Assembly (NCBI RefSeq): GCF_036077095.1
Contig: NZ_CP107960.1
Span: forward strand, 806,001-870,000
DNA: 64,000 bases
Direction of reading: 5' to 3'
Source: Streptomyces sp. NBC_00376
GTDB taxonomy: Bacteria; Actinomycetota; Actinomycetes; Streptomycetales; Streptomycetaceae
Both the position numbers and the translations under genes were made by a program. Shown here one piece after another: positions 16,704-25,029 of the stretch. The number at the start of each line of letters is the position of its first letter. The first letter of the stretch is position 1. Under the pieces are notes generated by a model that ran no database searches, was not told the origin of the DNA, and was given only the letters and a program-made list of their open reading frames with translations.

Positions 16704-18218
16704 ATGCCGATGGTCATCGGCGTCACGGCGGGTCTCGTACTCGCCGCCATCATGGTGTTGTTCGGCCTGTTCAAGCTGATGTGGCGGGTGGCCGAACCGA
16801 ACGAAGCACTGGTCATCTCGGGTTCCAAGCACAAGACCGAGGGCCTGGGACAGGGCATGGGGTTCCGGATCGTCACCGGTCACGGCACCCTCGTCCTGCC
16901 CGGGGTCCAGGCCGTGCGGAAGATGTCCCTGGATCTCAACGAGACCGAGCTCTCCGTCGATTGCGTCACGCATCAGGGGATTCCGCTGCGGGTGCGGGGC
17001 GTCGTCATCTTCAAGGTGGGCGACGACTTCGTGTCGATCGCCAACGCGGCCCGGCGCTTCCTCGATCAGCAGAAGCTGATGTCGGAGCGGGTCCACAACG
17101 TCTTCGCCGGTCATCTGCGTTCCATCGTGGGCGGGTTGACGGTCGAGGACATGATCCGGGACCGGGAGAAACTCACCGGGCAGACCCGGGCCGCGTGCGG
17201 GACCGAGATGGAGAAGCTCGGGCTCATCGTCGATTCGCTCCAGATCCATGAGATCGAGGACCCGACGGGCTACATCAAGAACCTGGCGATGCCGCATGCG
17301 GCGGCCGTTCAGCGGGACGCCCGCATCGCGCAGGCCGAGGCCAACCGGCTGGCCACCGAGGCGGAGCAGCAGGCCGCCGCCCGGATGTCGGAGGCGACCC
17401 GGGACAGCGAGATCCTGCAGGCCGGCTACCAGGCCGAGCGCGACAAGGCGGCGGCCAGCTCCCGCCAGGCGGGCCCGCTCGCCGACGCGGCGGCCCGGCA
17501 GGAGGTGGTGGTCCAGGAGACCCGGGTCGCCGAACTGGAGGCCCAGCGGCGCGAGCAGCAGCTCCAGGCCGATGTCCGAAAGCCTGCGGACGCCGCGGCG
17601 TACGAGAAGCGCACCCTGGCCGAGGGCGAGCGCGACGCCCGGATCTCGGCCGCCGAGGCGAAGGCGCGGGAGACGGAGCTCGCCGCGGTCGCGGAGGCCA
17701 ATCGCGTCAAGACGGCGGCGCTCGCGGAGGCCGAGGCCACGAAGGCGCGCGGCGCGGCGTCCGCGACGGCGACCAGGGCCACGGGTGAGGCGGAGGCCGC
17801 CGCGGCTCAGGCCAAGGGGCTGGCGGAGGCGGAGGCGGCCCGCGCCAAGGGCCTTGCCGAGGCGGAGGCGATCAAGGCCAGGGCTGCGGCCCTGGCAGAG
17901 AACCAGGAGGCTGTCGTCGCCCAGCAGTTGGCCGAGAAGTGGCCCGAGATCGTCCAGGCGGGCGCGGGTGCCTTCGGCAGTGTCGACCACATGGTGCTGC
18001 TGAACGGGGCCGACGGCATGTCGGACATGTTCGCGAAGGCGCTGACGATGGGCGGCACTGGCCTGGGGCTCGCCCGGCAGTTGCTGGCCACGATGGGCCA
18101 GAACGACCCGGCGCGGCCGGACCCGCAGACGAACGGGGCGGCTCCGGCCGCCCCGCCCTCGCCGCGGAAGCAGCGGATCGCGGTGACGGATGATCAGGAG
18201 GGCGGCTCGCCCGCCTGA
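16704..18218 (+). CDS. Flotillin-like SPFH-domain protein
   Basis: The 504-residue protein has an N-terminal membrane segment (VIGVTAGLVLAAIMVLFGLF, residues 3-22), an SPFH/band-7 domain (about 30-200, including GLGQGMGFRIVTGHGTLVLP and VHNVFAGHLRSIVGGLTVED), a long Ala/Glu-rich coiled coil with EA-rich repeats (about 210-400), and a C-terminal domain (LAEKWPEIVQAGAGAF). This is the flotillin architecture; flotillins oligomerise at the inner face of the membrane and organise fluid membrane patches. Together with the NfeD-like gene upstream it forms a two-gene unit. The C-terminal 40 residues are Pro/Ala-rich and probably disordered. Confidence 0.9.
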   Translation: MPMVIGVTAGLVLAAIMVLFGLFKLMWRVAEPNEALVISGSKHKTEGLGQGMGFRIVTGHGTLVLPGVQAVRKMSLDLNETELSVDCVTHQGIPLRVRGVVIFKVGDDFVSIANAARRFLDQQKLMSERVHNVFAGHLRSIVGGLTVEDMIRDREKLTGQTRAACGTEMEKLGLIVDSLQIHEIEDPTGYIKNLAMPHAAAVQRDARIAQAEANRLATEAEQQAAARMSEATRDSEILQAGYQAERDKAAASSRQAGPLADAAARQEVVVQETRVAELEAQRREQQLQADVRKPADAAAYEKRTLAEGERDARISAAEAKARETELAAVAEANRVKTAALAEAEATKARGAASATATRATGEAEAAAAQAKGLAEAEAARAKGLAEAEAIKARAAALAENQEAVVAQQLAEKWPEIVQAGAGAFGSVDHMVLLNGADGMSDMFAKALTMGGTGLGLARQLLATMGQNDPARPDPQTNGAAPAAPPSPRKQRIAVTDDQEGGSPA

Positions 18219-18311
18219 CCGGTCCGGGCGGCGGTCGCCGGTGCGTTCCCGGTCCGGGCGCGCACCGGCCCCGCTCCACGGAATCGGCCGTACAGGTCCT
18301 ACGGTGTGGGG

Positions 18312-18779
18312 ATGACCATCCAGCACCGTGACGACAGCATCGACACCTCGGCTGACTTCCCCGGCCGCACCGGCGCGACCGCCACCTCGGAGGCCGACCC
18401 GCGCGACGTGGGGCCGGTCCGCACCTCGTACGCCCCCGACCGGGACGGCGACCCCGACCCCGGCGAGATCGTCTGGACGTGGGTGCCGTTCGAGGAGATG
18501 GACGGGCGCGGCAAGGACCGCCCGGTCCTGGTGGTGGCCCGCGAGGCGGCGGGCACACTGCTCGCCGTGCAGCTCTCCAGCAAGCAGCACGACCGGGACC
18601 GCGAGTGGGTGGCGCTCGGGGCCGGTCCCTGGGACAGCTCCGGCCGTCCTTCGTGGGTCGATCTGGACCGGGTCCTGCGGGTGCACGAGGACGGGATGCG
18701 GCGTGAGGCGTGTGCGCTGGACCGGAACAGGTTCGAACTGGTCGCGGGTCGGCTGCGGGAGCTCTACGGCTGGCAGTAG
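18312..18779 (+). CDS. MazF/PemK-family toxin-like protein
   Basis: The 155-residue protein has a disordered acidic N terminus (about 50 residues) and then a PemK/MazF-type beta-barrel: PGEIVWTWVPFEEMDGRGKD, RPVLVVAREAAGTLLAVQLS and the terminal RFELVAGRLRELYGW. MazF-type proteins are sequence-specific endoribonucleases, but this long actinobacterial subgroup usually stands without an antitoxin. No antitoxin-like gene is adjacent here. Its last 16 bases overlap the end of the convergent TIGR02452 gene. Whether it cleaves RNA is unknown. Confidence 0.75.
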   Translation: MTIQHRDDSIDTSADFPGRTGATATSEADPRDVGPVRTSYAPDRDGDPDPGEIVWTWVPFEEMDGRGKDRPVLVVAREAAGTLLAVQLSSKQHDRDREWVALGAGPWDSSGRPSWVDLDRVLRVHEDGMRREACALDRNRFELVAGRLRELYGWQ

Positions 18780-19615
18780 GGCCCCGGAAGGCCCTGGTCG
18801 AACGTCCGGCTGAAGGCGGACCGGGTGGCTGATTCGGGGCTGCGGTCGAGGATGCCGAAGACGATCTGCTCGAAGTGCCCGGCGAATCTGCCGCCGTCCA
18901 GGAGCAGCGCCCGGAACGCCCCCGCCACCTGCGCCGGATCGTTGCGGAACACCCCGCAGCCCCAGGCGCCCAGCACCAGCCTGCGGTACCCGCGCACCGC
19001 CGCGACCTCCAGCACCCGCTCCGCCCGGGACGCGAGCGCGGCGGGGATGCGGTGGGCCTCCTCGGGGGTGCGGCTGCGGATGACTCCGGCGTTGGGCGCC
19101 GGGGAGGTGAGGAAGCCGGCGGTGTACGGGGTGTCGAGCAGCCGTCCGCGGTCGTCGCGGAACACCGGCACGCCCGGTGAGTGAATCACCCGGTCGGTGT
19201 AGAAGGCGCTGCTTTCGGCGCGGTGGTGGGCGTAGTACTCCGGGGCACGCAGCAAGGTGGCGTACAGGGCGGAGCCCCGGCACAGCGCCTCCTCCTGGGC
19301 CTGTGCGCCGTTGAGATATCCGCCGCCGGGATTGCGGGCGGAGGCGTAGTTCAGGACGGCGACCTTGCCGGGGCCCTCGCCGGTCATCCGGCGCGCCGCC
19401 CGGAGGCTGCTCTCGTCGGTGACCTCGACGGCCGTGGTGCGGTCGGAGTCGAGTGCCGCGACCGGAACCGGCTCGGGGCCGTACAGCCTGGTTCCCGAGA
19501 GTGCGGTGGTCAGGGCCCGTTCGATACTCACCTCGCGCCCGTCCGGCGCGCGGTAGCGGCCCGCCTCGACGATGGCCTCGGTCTCACGCGCGATGCCGCG
19601 CAGTCGTGCGCTCAT
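18764..19615 (-). CDS. TIGR02452-family protein, microbial PARG-like
   Basis: The 283-residue protein carries the poly(ADP-ribose) glycohydrolase signature: SARNPGGGYLNGAQAQEEAL contains the GGG loop and the adjacent catalytic Q-E-E, and the macro-domain-like core continues with LVLGAWGCGVFRNDP. Bacterial PARGs of this type hydrolyse ADP-ribose polymers or ADP-ribosyl adducts, reversing ADP-ribosylation. ATG 19615 gives the common length of about 280. It converges on the MazF-like gene with a 16-base overlap. The physiological substrate here is unknown. Confidence 0.85.
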   Translation of the reverse strand: MSARLRGIARETEAIVEAGRYRAPDGREVSIERALTTALSGTRLYGPEPVPVAALDSDRTTAVEVTDESSLRAARRMTGEGPGKVAVLNYASARNPGGGYLNGAQAQEEALCRGSALYATLLRAPEYYAHHRAESSAFYTDRVIHSPGVPVFRDDRGRLLDTPYTAGFLTSPAPNAGVIRSRTPEEAHRIPAALASRAERVLEVAAVRGYRRLVLGAWGCGVFRNDPAQVAGAFRALLLDGGRFAGHFEQIVFGILDRSPESATRSAFSRTFDQGLPGPYCQP

Positions 19616-19762
19616 CGGTACTCCCCCGTGTGGTGCATACGGGGCATGTTCGGCGCTCCGGCGGTACGGACGCAACCGGATTTCCGATCCGAAGGGCGCC
19701 CTTGTGCGATCCATCCACAGGGGTTTGGGTGGTGGGGAGGCACCGACAGAAGGAGGCCCGGC

Positions 19763-21082
19763 ATGTCGTCCGACACCCCCGGGGACCACGGTCCGCCCGG
19801 CCATTCCCCGCCCCTCGGCGAGGGTGAGGCGGAGGATTTACTGCGCTGCATCTGCTTCAAGACGGGACCGCCCCGAAGGGTCGGCGTGGAACTCGAATGG
19901 CTCATCCACGACCGGGATCAACCCCGCGTCCCGGTCCCGCACCACCGCCTCGAAGCAGCCGCCGACATCCTCCGGGCACTGCCCCTGAGCGCGGCCCTCA
20001 CCTTCGAGCCCGGCGGCCAGCTGGAGCTCAGCTCGCGCCCCGCCGATTCCCTGATGGCGTGTATCGATGCCACCGCCGCCGATCTCACCGCCGTACGTGA
20101 CGCCCTGGACCGGGTGGACCTCGTGCCGGTGGGTCTCGGCGTCGACCCGTGGCACCCGCCGCGCCGTCTGCTGCACGAGCCCCGCTACGACGCCATGGAG
20201 GTCGCGTTCGACCGGTCGGGACCGGCCGGTCGCGCCATGATGTGCACCACCGCGTCCGTCCAGGTGTGTCTGGACGCCGGGGAGGAGGAGCCCGGTCCGC
20301 TGGGCTACGGGCGGCGCTGGCAGCTGTCCCATCTGCTGGGCGCCGTCCTGGTGGCGGCGTTCGCGAACTCGTCCTTCCGGCTCGGCCGTCCGACGGCCTG
20401 GCGGTCCACCCGGCAGTCGCTCTGGGCCGACCTCGATCCCTGGCGGCCCCTGGCGCCGCGCGGCCTGCTGCCACCGCGCGACGCGTGGGCGGCGCATGTG
20501 CTGGACAACCCGGTGATGTGCATCCGCAGCGACGGGGGCCCCTGGCCCGTGCCGGAGGGGCTGTCGTTCCGCGAGTGGATCCGGACCGGCGCACCCAGAC
20601 CACCGGTGCGCGCCGATCTCGACTACCACATCAGCACGCTCTTCCCGCCCGTGCGCCCGCGCGGTCACCTGGAGCTACGCATGATCGACGCACAGCACGG
20701 TGCGGACGGGTGGCTGGTGCCGCTCGCCGTCACCACTGCCCTGTTCGACGACGCGGAGGCCGCCGAGACCGTGTACCGCACCGTGAAACCGCTGGCCGAG
20801 ACGGCCGGGGCGGAGCCGGCGCCGCGCAATCCGCTCTGGGTCGGCGCGGCCCGCGACGGCCTGGCCGATCCCGAACTGCGGGCCGCGGCGGTCACCTGCT
20901 TCGGGGCCGCGCTGGAGGCGCTGCCCCGGATGGGGGCCACGAAGGCCGTGCAGGACGCCGTGGCCGACTTCAACGAACGTTTCGTCGCCCGGGGCCGATG
21001 TCCCGCCGACGATCTTCCCGAACTGCTCGCGCCGGGCTCGCCCGGCGGTCCGGGCCGCCCCTGGGAGGGGTCCCGCTCATGA
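19763..21082 (+). CDS. egtA: Ergothioneine biosynthesis glutamate-cysteine ligase EgtA
   Basis: The 439-residue protein is a GCS2-type glutamate-cysteine ligase: VGVELEWLIHD near residue 40, LTFEPGGQLELSSRP with the substrate-binding glutamates, MMCTTASVQVCLDAG in the middle, and LELRMIDAQHGADGW later. EgtA forms gamma-glutamylcysteine, the sulfur donor for EgtB. ATG 19763 follows AAGGAGG. It is the first gene of a tightly coupled operon: its TGA overlaps the ATG of egtB (ATGA at 21079-21082). Confidence 0.95.
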   Translation: MSSDTPGDHGPPGHSPPLGEGEAEDLLRCICFKTGPPRRVGVELEWLIHDRDQPRVPVPHHRLEAAADILRALPLSAALTFEPGGQLELSSRPADSLMACIDATAADLTAVRDALDRVDLVPVGLGVDPWHPPRRLLHEPRYDAMEVAFDRSGPAGRAMMCTTASVQVCLDAGEEEPGPLGYGRRWQLSHLLGAVLVAAFANSSFRLGRPTAWRSTRQSLWADLDPWRPLAPRGLLPPRDAWAAHVLDNPVMCIRSDGGPWPVPEGLSFREWIRTGAPRPPVRADLDYHISTLFPPVRPRGHLELRMIDAQHGADGWLVPLAVTTALFDDAEAAETVYRTVKPLAETAGAEPAPRNPLWVGAARDGLADPELRAAAVTCFGAALEALPRMGATKAVQDAVADFNERFVARGRCPADDLPELLAPGSPGGPGRPWEGSRS

Positions 21083-22422
21083 ACGATTCCGCCACGCCCA
21101 CCGGATCCGCGCCCCAGGGGGCGGACCCCGAGGCGCTCCGGCAGCGCGCTCTTGCCGCGCTGCTCACCGCCCGGGAACGCACCGCACTGCTCACCGACAG
21201 TGTGGACGACACCGAGTTGACCGCCCAGCACTCGCCGTTGATGTCCCCGCTGGTCTGGGACCTCGCGCACATCGGCAATCAGGAGGAGCTGTGGCTGCTG
21301 CGCGCGGTGGCCGGGCGGGAGGCGATGCGCCCGGAGATCGACGGGCTGTACGACGCCTTCGAGCATCCCCGGGCGACCCGCCCCTCGCTGCCGCTGCTGG
21401 CCCCGGCCGAGGCGCGCTCGTACGCCGCGGAGGTACGCGGCCGGGCTCTCGACGTCCTCGACGGCACCGCACTGGACGGTGCCCGCCCACTGGTGCGGTC
21501 CGGGTTCGCCTTCGGGATGATCGCCCAGCACGAACAGCAGCACGACGAGACGATGCTGATCACCCACCAGCTCCGGTCGGGTCCGGCCGTACTGACCGCA
21601 CCCGTGCCACCTTCCCCCACGGAAGCGGCGGGCCTTCCGGCCGAAGTCCTGGTCCCCGGAGGCCCGTTCACCATGGGGACGTCCACCGAGCCCTGGGCCC
21701 TGGACAACGAACGCCCGGCGCACGTGCGCGACATACCGGGCTTCTTCATCGACACGACCCCGGTCACCTGCGGTGCGTACCAGGCGTTCATCGAGGACGG
21801 CGGCTACACGGAGCGGCGCTGGTGGGCGCCCGAGGGGTGGGCGATGGTCCGTGAGCACGAACTGGCCGCTCCCCTCTTCTGGCACCGGGACGCCGGTCAG
21901 TGGCTGCGCCGTCGTTTCGGGGTCACCGAGGCGGTGCCCGGCAATGAACCGGTGCTTCATGTCAGCTGGTACGAGGCCGACGCGTACGCCCGCTGGGCCG
22001 GGCGCCGGCTGCCCACGGAGGCCGAGTGGGAGAAGGCGGCGCGCCACGACCCGGCGTCCGGGCGTTCGCGGCGCTATCCCTGGGGCGACGAGGACCCGTC
22101 CCCCGAGCTGGCGAACCTGGGTCAGCGCCATCTGCGGCCCGCACCGGCCGGGGCATACCCGCATGGCCGGTCGCCTCATGGTGCACGGCAGTTGATCGGC
22201 GATGTGTGGGAGTGGACGTCGAGCGACTTCCTCGCCTACCCCGGTTTCTCCCCGTACCCGTACCGCGAGTACTCCGAGGTGTTCTTCGGGCCGGCCCACA
22301 AAGTGCTGCGCGGCGGTTCGTTCGCCGTGGACCCGGTGGCGTGCCGGGGGACTTTCCGCAACTGGGACCTGCCGGTGCGCCGGCAGATCTTCTCCGGTTT
22401 CCGTACCGCGAGGGATGCCTGA
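21079..22422 (+). CDS. egtB: Ergothioneine sulfoxide synthase EgtB
   Basis: The 447-residue protein has an N-terminal DinB-like domain with the iron ligands H64 (DLAHIGNQEE) and H151/H155 (AQHEQQHDETM), and a C-terminal formylglycine-generating-enzyme-like domain (VPGGPFTMGTSTEPWALDNE, RRLPTEAEWEKAARHDP, IGDVWEWTSSDF, KVLRGGSFAVDP). EgtB is the iron(II) enzyme that joins hercynine and gamma-glutamylcysteine with oxygen, giving the S-linked sulfoxide. All ligands are present. It overlaps egtA by four bases and egtC by one (TGATG), so translation is coupled. Confidence 0.97.
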   Translation: MNDSATPTGSAPQGADPEALRQRALAALLTARERTALLTDSVDDTELTAQHSPLMSPLVWDLAHIGNQEELWLLRAVAGREAMRPEIDGLYDAFEHPRATRPSLPLLAPAEARSYAAEVRGRALDVLDGTALDGARPLVRSGFAFGMIAQHEQQHDETMLITHQLRSGPAVLTAPVPPSPTEAAGLPAEVLVPGGPFTMGTSTEPWALDNERPAHVRDIPGFFIDTTPVTCGAYQAFIEDGGYTERRWWAPEGWAMVREHELAAPLFWHRDAGQWLRRRFGVTEAVPGNEPVLHVSWYEADAYARWAGRRLPTEAEWEKAARHDPASGRSRRYPWGDEDPSPELANLGQRHLRPAPAGAYPHGRSPHGARQLIGDVWEWTSSDFLAYPGFSPYPYREYSEVFFGPAHKVLRGGSFAVDPVACRGTFRNWDLPVRRQIFSGFRTARDA

Positions 22423-23177
22423 TGTGTCGTCACATCGCATACCTGGGACCGCTCGTGCCCCTCGGTGAGCTGCTGACGCGGCCGCCGCACTCGCTCGTGC
22501 GCCAGTCCTGGGAACCGAGACACCAGCGCTACGGGACCGTCAACGCGGACGGCTTCGGCGTGGGCTGGTACGCGGACGGCGATCCGGTGCCCGGGCGCTA
22601 CCGGCGCCGGGGCCCGGTCTGGGGCGACGAGACCTTCGCCGACCTGGCCAGGGTGGTGCGCAGCACGGCGCTGCTCGCCGCCGTCCGTGACGCCACCGAG
22701 GCGGGCGCCGACGGCGAGGCGGCGGCCGCGCCGTTCGCCGCCGGGCCGCTGCTGTTCAGCCACAACGGTGCGGTGAAGGGCTGGCCGCACTCCGTGGCCC
22801 CGCTCGCCGCGACGCTGCCGCCGGCCGAACTGCTCACCCTCACCGCGCGCTGCGACTCGGCCCTCGTCTGGGCCCTTGTGCGGCGCCGTCTGGCCGACGG
22901 CGACGAACTGCCGCAGGCCGTCTCCGACACCGTGCTCGACGTGGCCGCCGCGGCACCGGAGTCCCGGCTGAACCTGCTGCTCACCGACGGCACGACGATC
23001 GTGGCGACGGCCTGGGGCGACACCCTGTCGTATCTCACCGGGCCGGGCCTGCGCACGGTCGTGGCCTCCGAGCCGTACGACGACGATCCGCGCTGGCGCA
23101 CGGTCCCCGACCGCACATTGCTGACGGCCACCCGCGCCGACGTACTGCTGACCCCGCTCAAGGAGCCCACCGAGTGA
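22422..23177 (+). CDS. egtC: Gamma-glutamyl-hercynylcysteine sulfoxide hydrolase EgtC
   Basis: The 251-residue protein is an N-terminal-nucleophile (class II glutamine amidotransferase-like) hydrolase: MCRHIAYLGP supplies Cys2 as nucleophile, NADGFGVGWYADG and LLFSHNGAVKGWP are the conserved core. EgtC removes the gamma-glutamyl group from the EgtB product. Start ATG 22422 shares a base with the egtB stop, and its TGA overlaps the GTG of egtD. Confidence 0.96.
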   Translation: MCRHIAYLGPLVPLGELLTRPPHSLVRQSWEPRHQRYGTVNADGFGVGWYADGDPVPGRYRRRGPVWGDETFADLARVVRSTALLAAVRDATEAGADGEAAAAPFAAGPLLFSHNGAVKGWPHSVAPLAATLPPAELLTLTARCDSALVWALVRRRLADGDELPQAVSDTVLDVAAAAPESRLNLLLTDGTTIVATAWGDTLSYLTGPGLRTVVASEPYDDDPRWRTVPDRTLLTATRADVLLTPLKEPTE

Positions 23178-24136
23178 GTCCCTTTCTGCTGACCCGCACC
23201 CTGCCGGTGGACGCGACGGACGCGGCGCTGCGCGCCGACGTGCTGCACGGTCTGACCCGGCACCCGAAGACACTGCCGCCCAAGTGGTTCTACGACGCGC
23301 ACGGCAGTGAACTGTTCGAGGAGATCACCCGGCTGCCCGAGTACTATCCGACCCGCGCCGAGCGGGAGATCCTGATCGACCGCGCCGACGAGATCGCGCG
23401 GGCCTCCGGGGCACGGACCTTGATCGAGCTGGGGTCCGGCTCGTCCGAGAAGACCCGGCATCTGCTGGACGCGCTGCCCGCGCTGCACAGTTACGTGCCG
23501 GTCGATGTGAGCGAGAGCGCGCTGCGCGGGGCGGCCGAGTCGCTGCTCGCGCAGCGGCCCGAGCTGTCCGTGCACGCCCTGATCGCCGATTTCACCGGCG
23601 GTCTGGCGCTGCCGGGCACCCCGGGTCCCAGACTGATCGCGTTCCTGGGCGGCACGGTCGGCAATCTGCTGCCTGCCGAGCGCGCCGTGTTCCTGAAGTC
23701 CGTACGGTCGCTGCTCTCCCCCGGCGACGCGCTGCTGCTCGGCACTGACCTGGTGAAGGAGGAAAAGGTGCTGGTCGCCGCGTACGACGATGCGGCGGGG
23801 GTGACCGCGGAGTTCAACAGGAACGTGTTGCGGGTCGTGAACCGGGAACTGGGGGCGGACTTCGACCCCGCCGGTTTCGATCACGTGGCGTTCTGGGACC
23901 CGGGGCACGAGTGGATCGAGATGCGGCTGCGGGCCCGTCGGGCGCACACCGTGAAGATCCCGGAGCTGGATCTGGTGGTGCCCTTCGAGGCCGGCGAGGA
24001 GTTGCGTACGGAGGTGTCGGCCAAGTTCCGCAAGGAGGGTGTCCGGGCGGAACTGGACGCGGCCGGGCTGCGGCTGGATCAGTGGTGGACGGATTCCGGC
24101 GGCCGGTTCGCGCTCTCGTTGGCGACGGCGGTCTGA
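23174..24136 (+). CDS. egtD: L-histidine N-alpha-methyltransferase EgtD
   Basis: The 320-residue protein is an SAM-dependent methyltransferase of the EgtD family: PPKWFYDAHGSELFEEITRL, PEYYPTRAEREIL, LIELGSGSSEKTRHLLDA (SAM motif I) and FLGGTVGNLLPAE (the histidine-binding loop) are all in order. It trimethylates histidine to hercynine, the first step of the pathway. The start is GTG 23174, overlapping the egtC stop (GTGA). The operon ends here; the last 58 bases are antisense to the convergent acyltransferase gene. No egtE-like PLP lyase is in the window. Confidence 0.97.
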   Translation: MSPFLLTRTLPVDATDAALRADVLHGLTRHPKTLPPKWFYDAHGSELFEEITRLPEYYPTRAEREILIDRADEIARASGARTLIELGSGSSEKTRHLLDALPALHSYVPVDVSESALRGAAESLLAQRPELSVHALIADFTGGLALPGTPGPRLIAFLGGTVGNLLPAERAVFLKSVRSLLSPGDALLLGTDLVKEEKVLVAAYDDAAGVTAEFNRNVLRVVNRELGADFDPAGFDHVAFWDPGHEWIEMRLRARRAHTVKIPELDLVVPFEAGEELRTEVSAKFRKEGVRAELDAAGLRLDQWWTDSGGRFALSLATAV

Positions 24137-25029
24137 GCGCGGCGGGCCAGGTCACGGCGGTCCGGCCGGCCGGCTGCCGGGATCAGCGGCAGTACGCGGA
24201 TCTCGGCGGTCAGGCCGGCCGCCGTCACCACCCGCCACAACGAGGCGACGAGCGGATCGTCGCCGACGAACGCGGCTGCACCGGCCGGTTCGTTGTGTTC
24301 CGTCGGGGCGTTGCGTTCCGACGGGGTGTCATGTTCCGTCGGGGCGTTGTGTTCCACCGGTTCGTTGTGCCCCGTCCGGCCTGTCCCGGTGCGCCGGGGC
24401 GGCGTGGCGCGGTAGGCGATGCGTACCGGCCGGACCTCGGCGTCCGCGTCGATCGCGGCCTGGAAGGCGGCGGGTGCGAACCGGCCTCCGGGGCCGCGCC
24501 CGCACCAGGTGGTGCCTTCCGGGAAGACGACCACACGCGAACCGCCGCGCAGCGCCGCCCCGATGGTGCGCACGGTCGTGGGCAGGGCGCGCAGACGGTC
24601 GCGCTCGACGAAGAGCGTGCCGCCGAGTGCGGCGAGCGGGCCGAGCAGCGGCCAGCCGCGGATCTCGCTCTTGGCGAGCATCCGGCCGGGGAACACGGCG
24701 GCGACGAGCGGGATGTCCAGCCATGAGATGTGGTTCGCGACGACGAGCGTGCCCGTCGTGCCGAGGGCCCCGGCGGGTTCCACAGGGGCACCGACGATTC
24801 TTACCCGCACCCCGAAGGCACGCACGACACCGTACGCCCAGCGCCGGATCAGCCGTTCCCGTCGTGCCGCGCCGAGCAGTGCCACGAACGGGGCGCCCAG
24901 CGCCCCGGCCATGATGCACAGGCATCCGGCGAGCAGCAGGGCCGCGGCGGCCGGGCGGCACCGCACGCGGCCGTCGTGACCGGCGCAGGCGCCCGGGGTG
25001 CAGGGGGCGGTGGGCAGCCAGGGGTTCAT
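24079..25029 (-). CDS. 1-acyl-glycerol-3-phosphate-type acyltransferase (OlsA-like)
   Basis: The 316-residue protein has an N-terminal hydrophobic segment (AALLLAGCLCIMAGALGAPF) and the PlsC domain: NHISWLDIP is the catalytic H-x4-D motif, GGTLFVERDR and FPEGTTWCGRG the later acyl-binding motifs. A Pro/Glu/His-rich insertion built from an 18-base tandem repeat interrupts the domain near residues 220-250. The gene overlaps the N-acyltransferase gene upstream by ATGA (25026-25029), the order expected for ornithine-lipid genes olsB-olsA, where OlsA acylates lyso-ornithine lipid. I infer that role; a phospholipid acyltransferase remains possible. Its end overlaps egtD by 58 bases. Confidence 0.75.
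   Translation of the reverse strand: MNPWLPTAPCTPGACAGHDGRVRCRPAAAALLLAGCLCIMAGALGAPFVALLGAARRERLIRRWAYGVVRAFGVRVRIVGAPVEPAGALGTTGTLVVANHISWLDIPLVAAVFPGRMLAKSEIRGWPLLGPLAALGGTLFVERDRLRALPTTVRTIGAALRGGSRVVVFPEGTTWCGRGPGGRFAPAAFQAAIDADAEVRPVRIAYRATPPRRTGTGRTGHNEPVEHNAPTEHDTPSERNAPTEHNEPAGAAAFVGDDPLVASLWRVVTAAGLTAEIRVLPLIPAAGRPDRRDLARRAQTAVANESANRPPESVHH
24281..24373. repeat. 18-bp tandem repeat inside the acyltransferase gene
   Basis: Four consecutive 18-base units (24293-24310, 24311-24328, 24329-24346, 24347-24364) with partial copies at both ends; consensus ttgtgttccgtcggggcg. In the protein it makes the hexapeptide pattern x-x-P-x-E-H (NAPTEH, DTPSER, NAPTEH, NEPVEH). Confidence 0.85.

Noticed and set aside
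18312..18779. Complete MazEF toxin-antitoxin system
   Set aside because: No antitoxin-like small gene precedes or follows on the same strand; the upstream gene is a flotillin.
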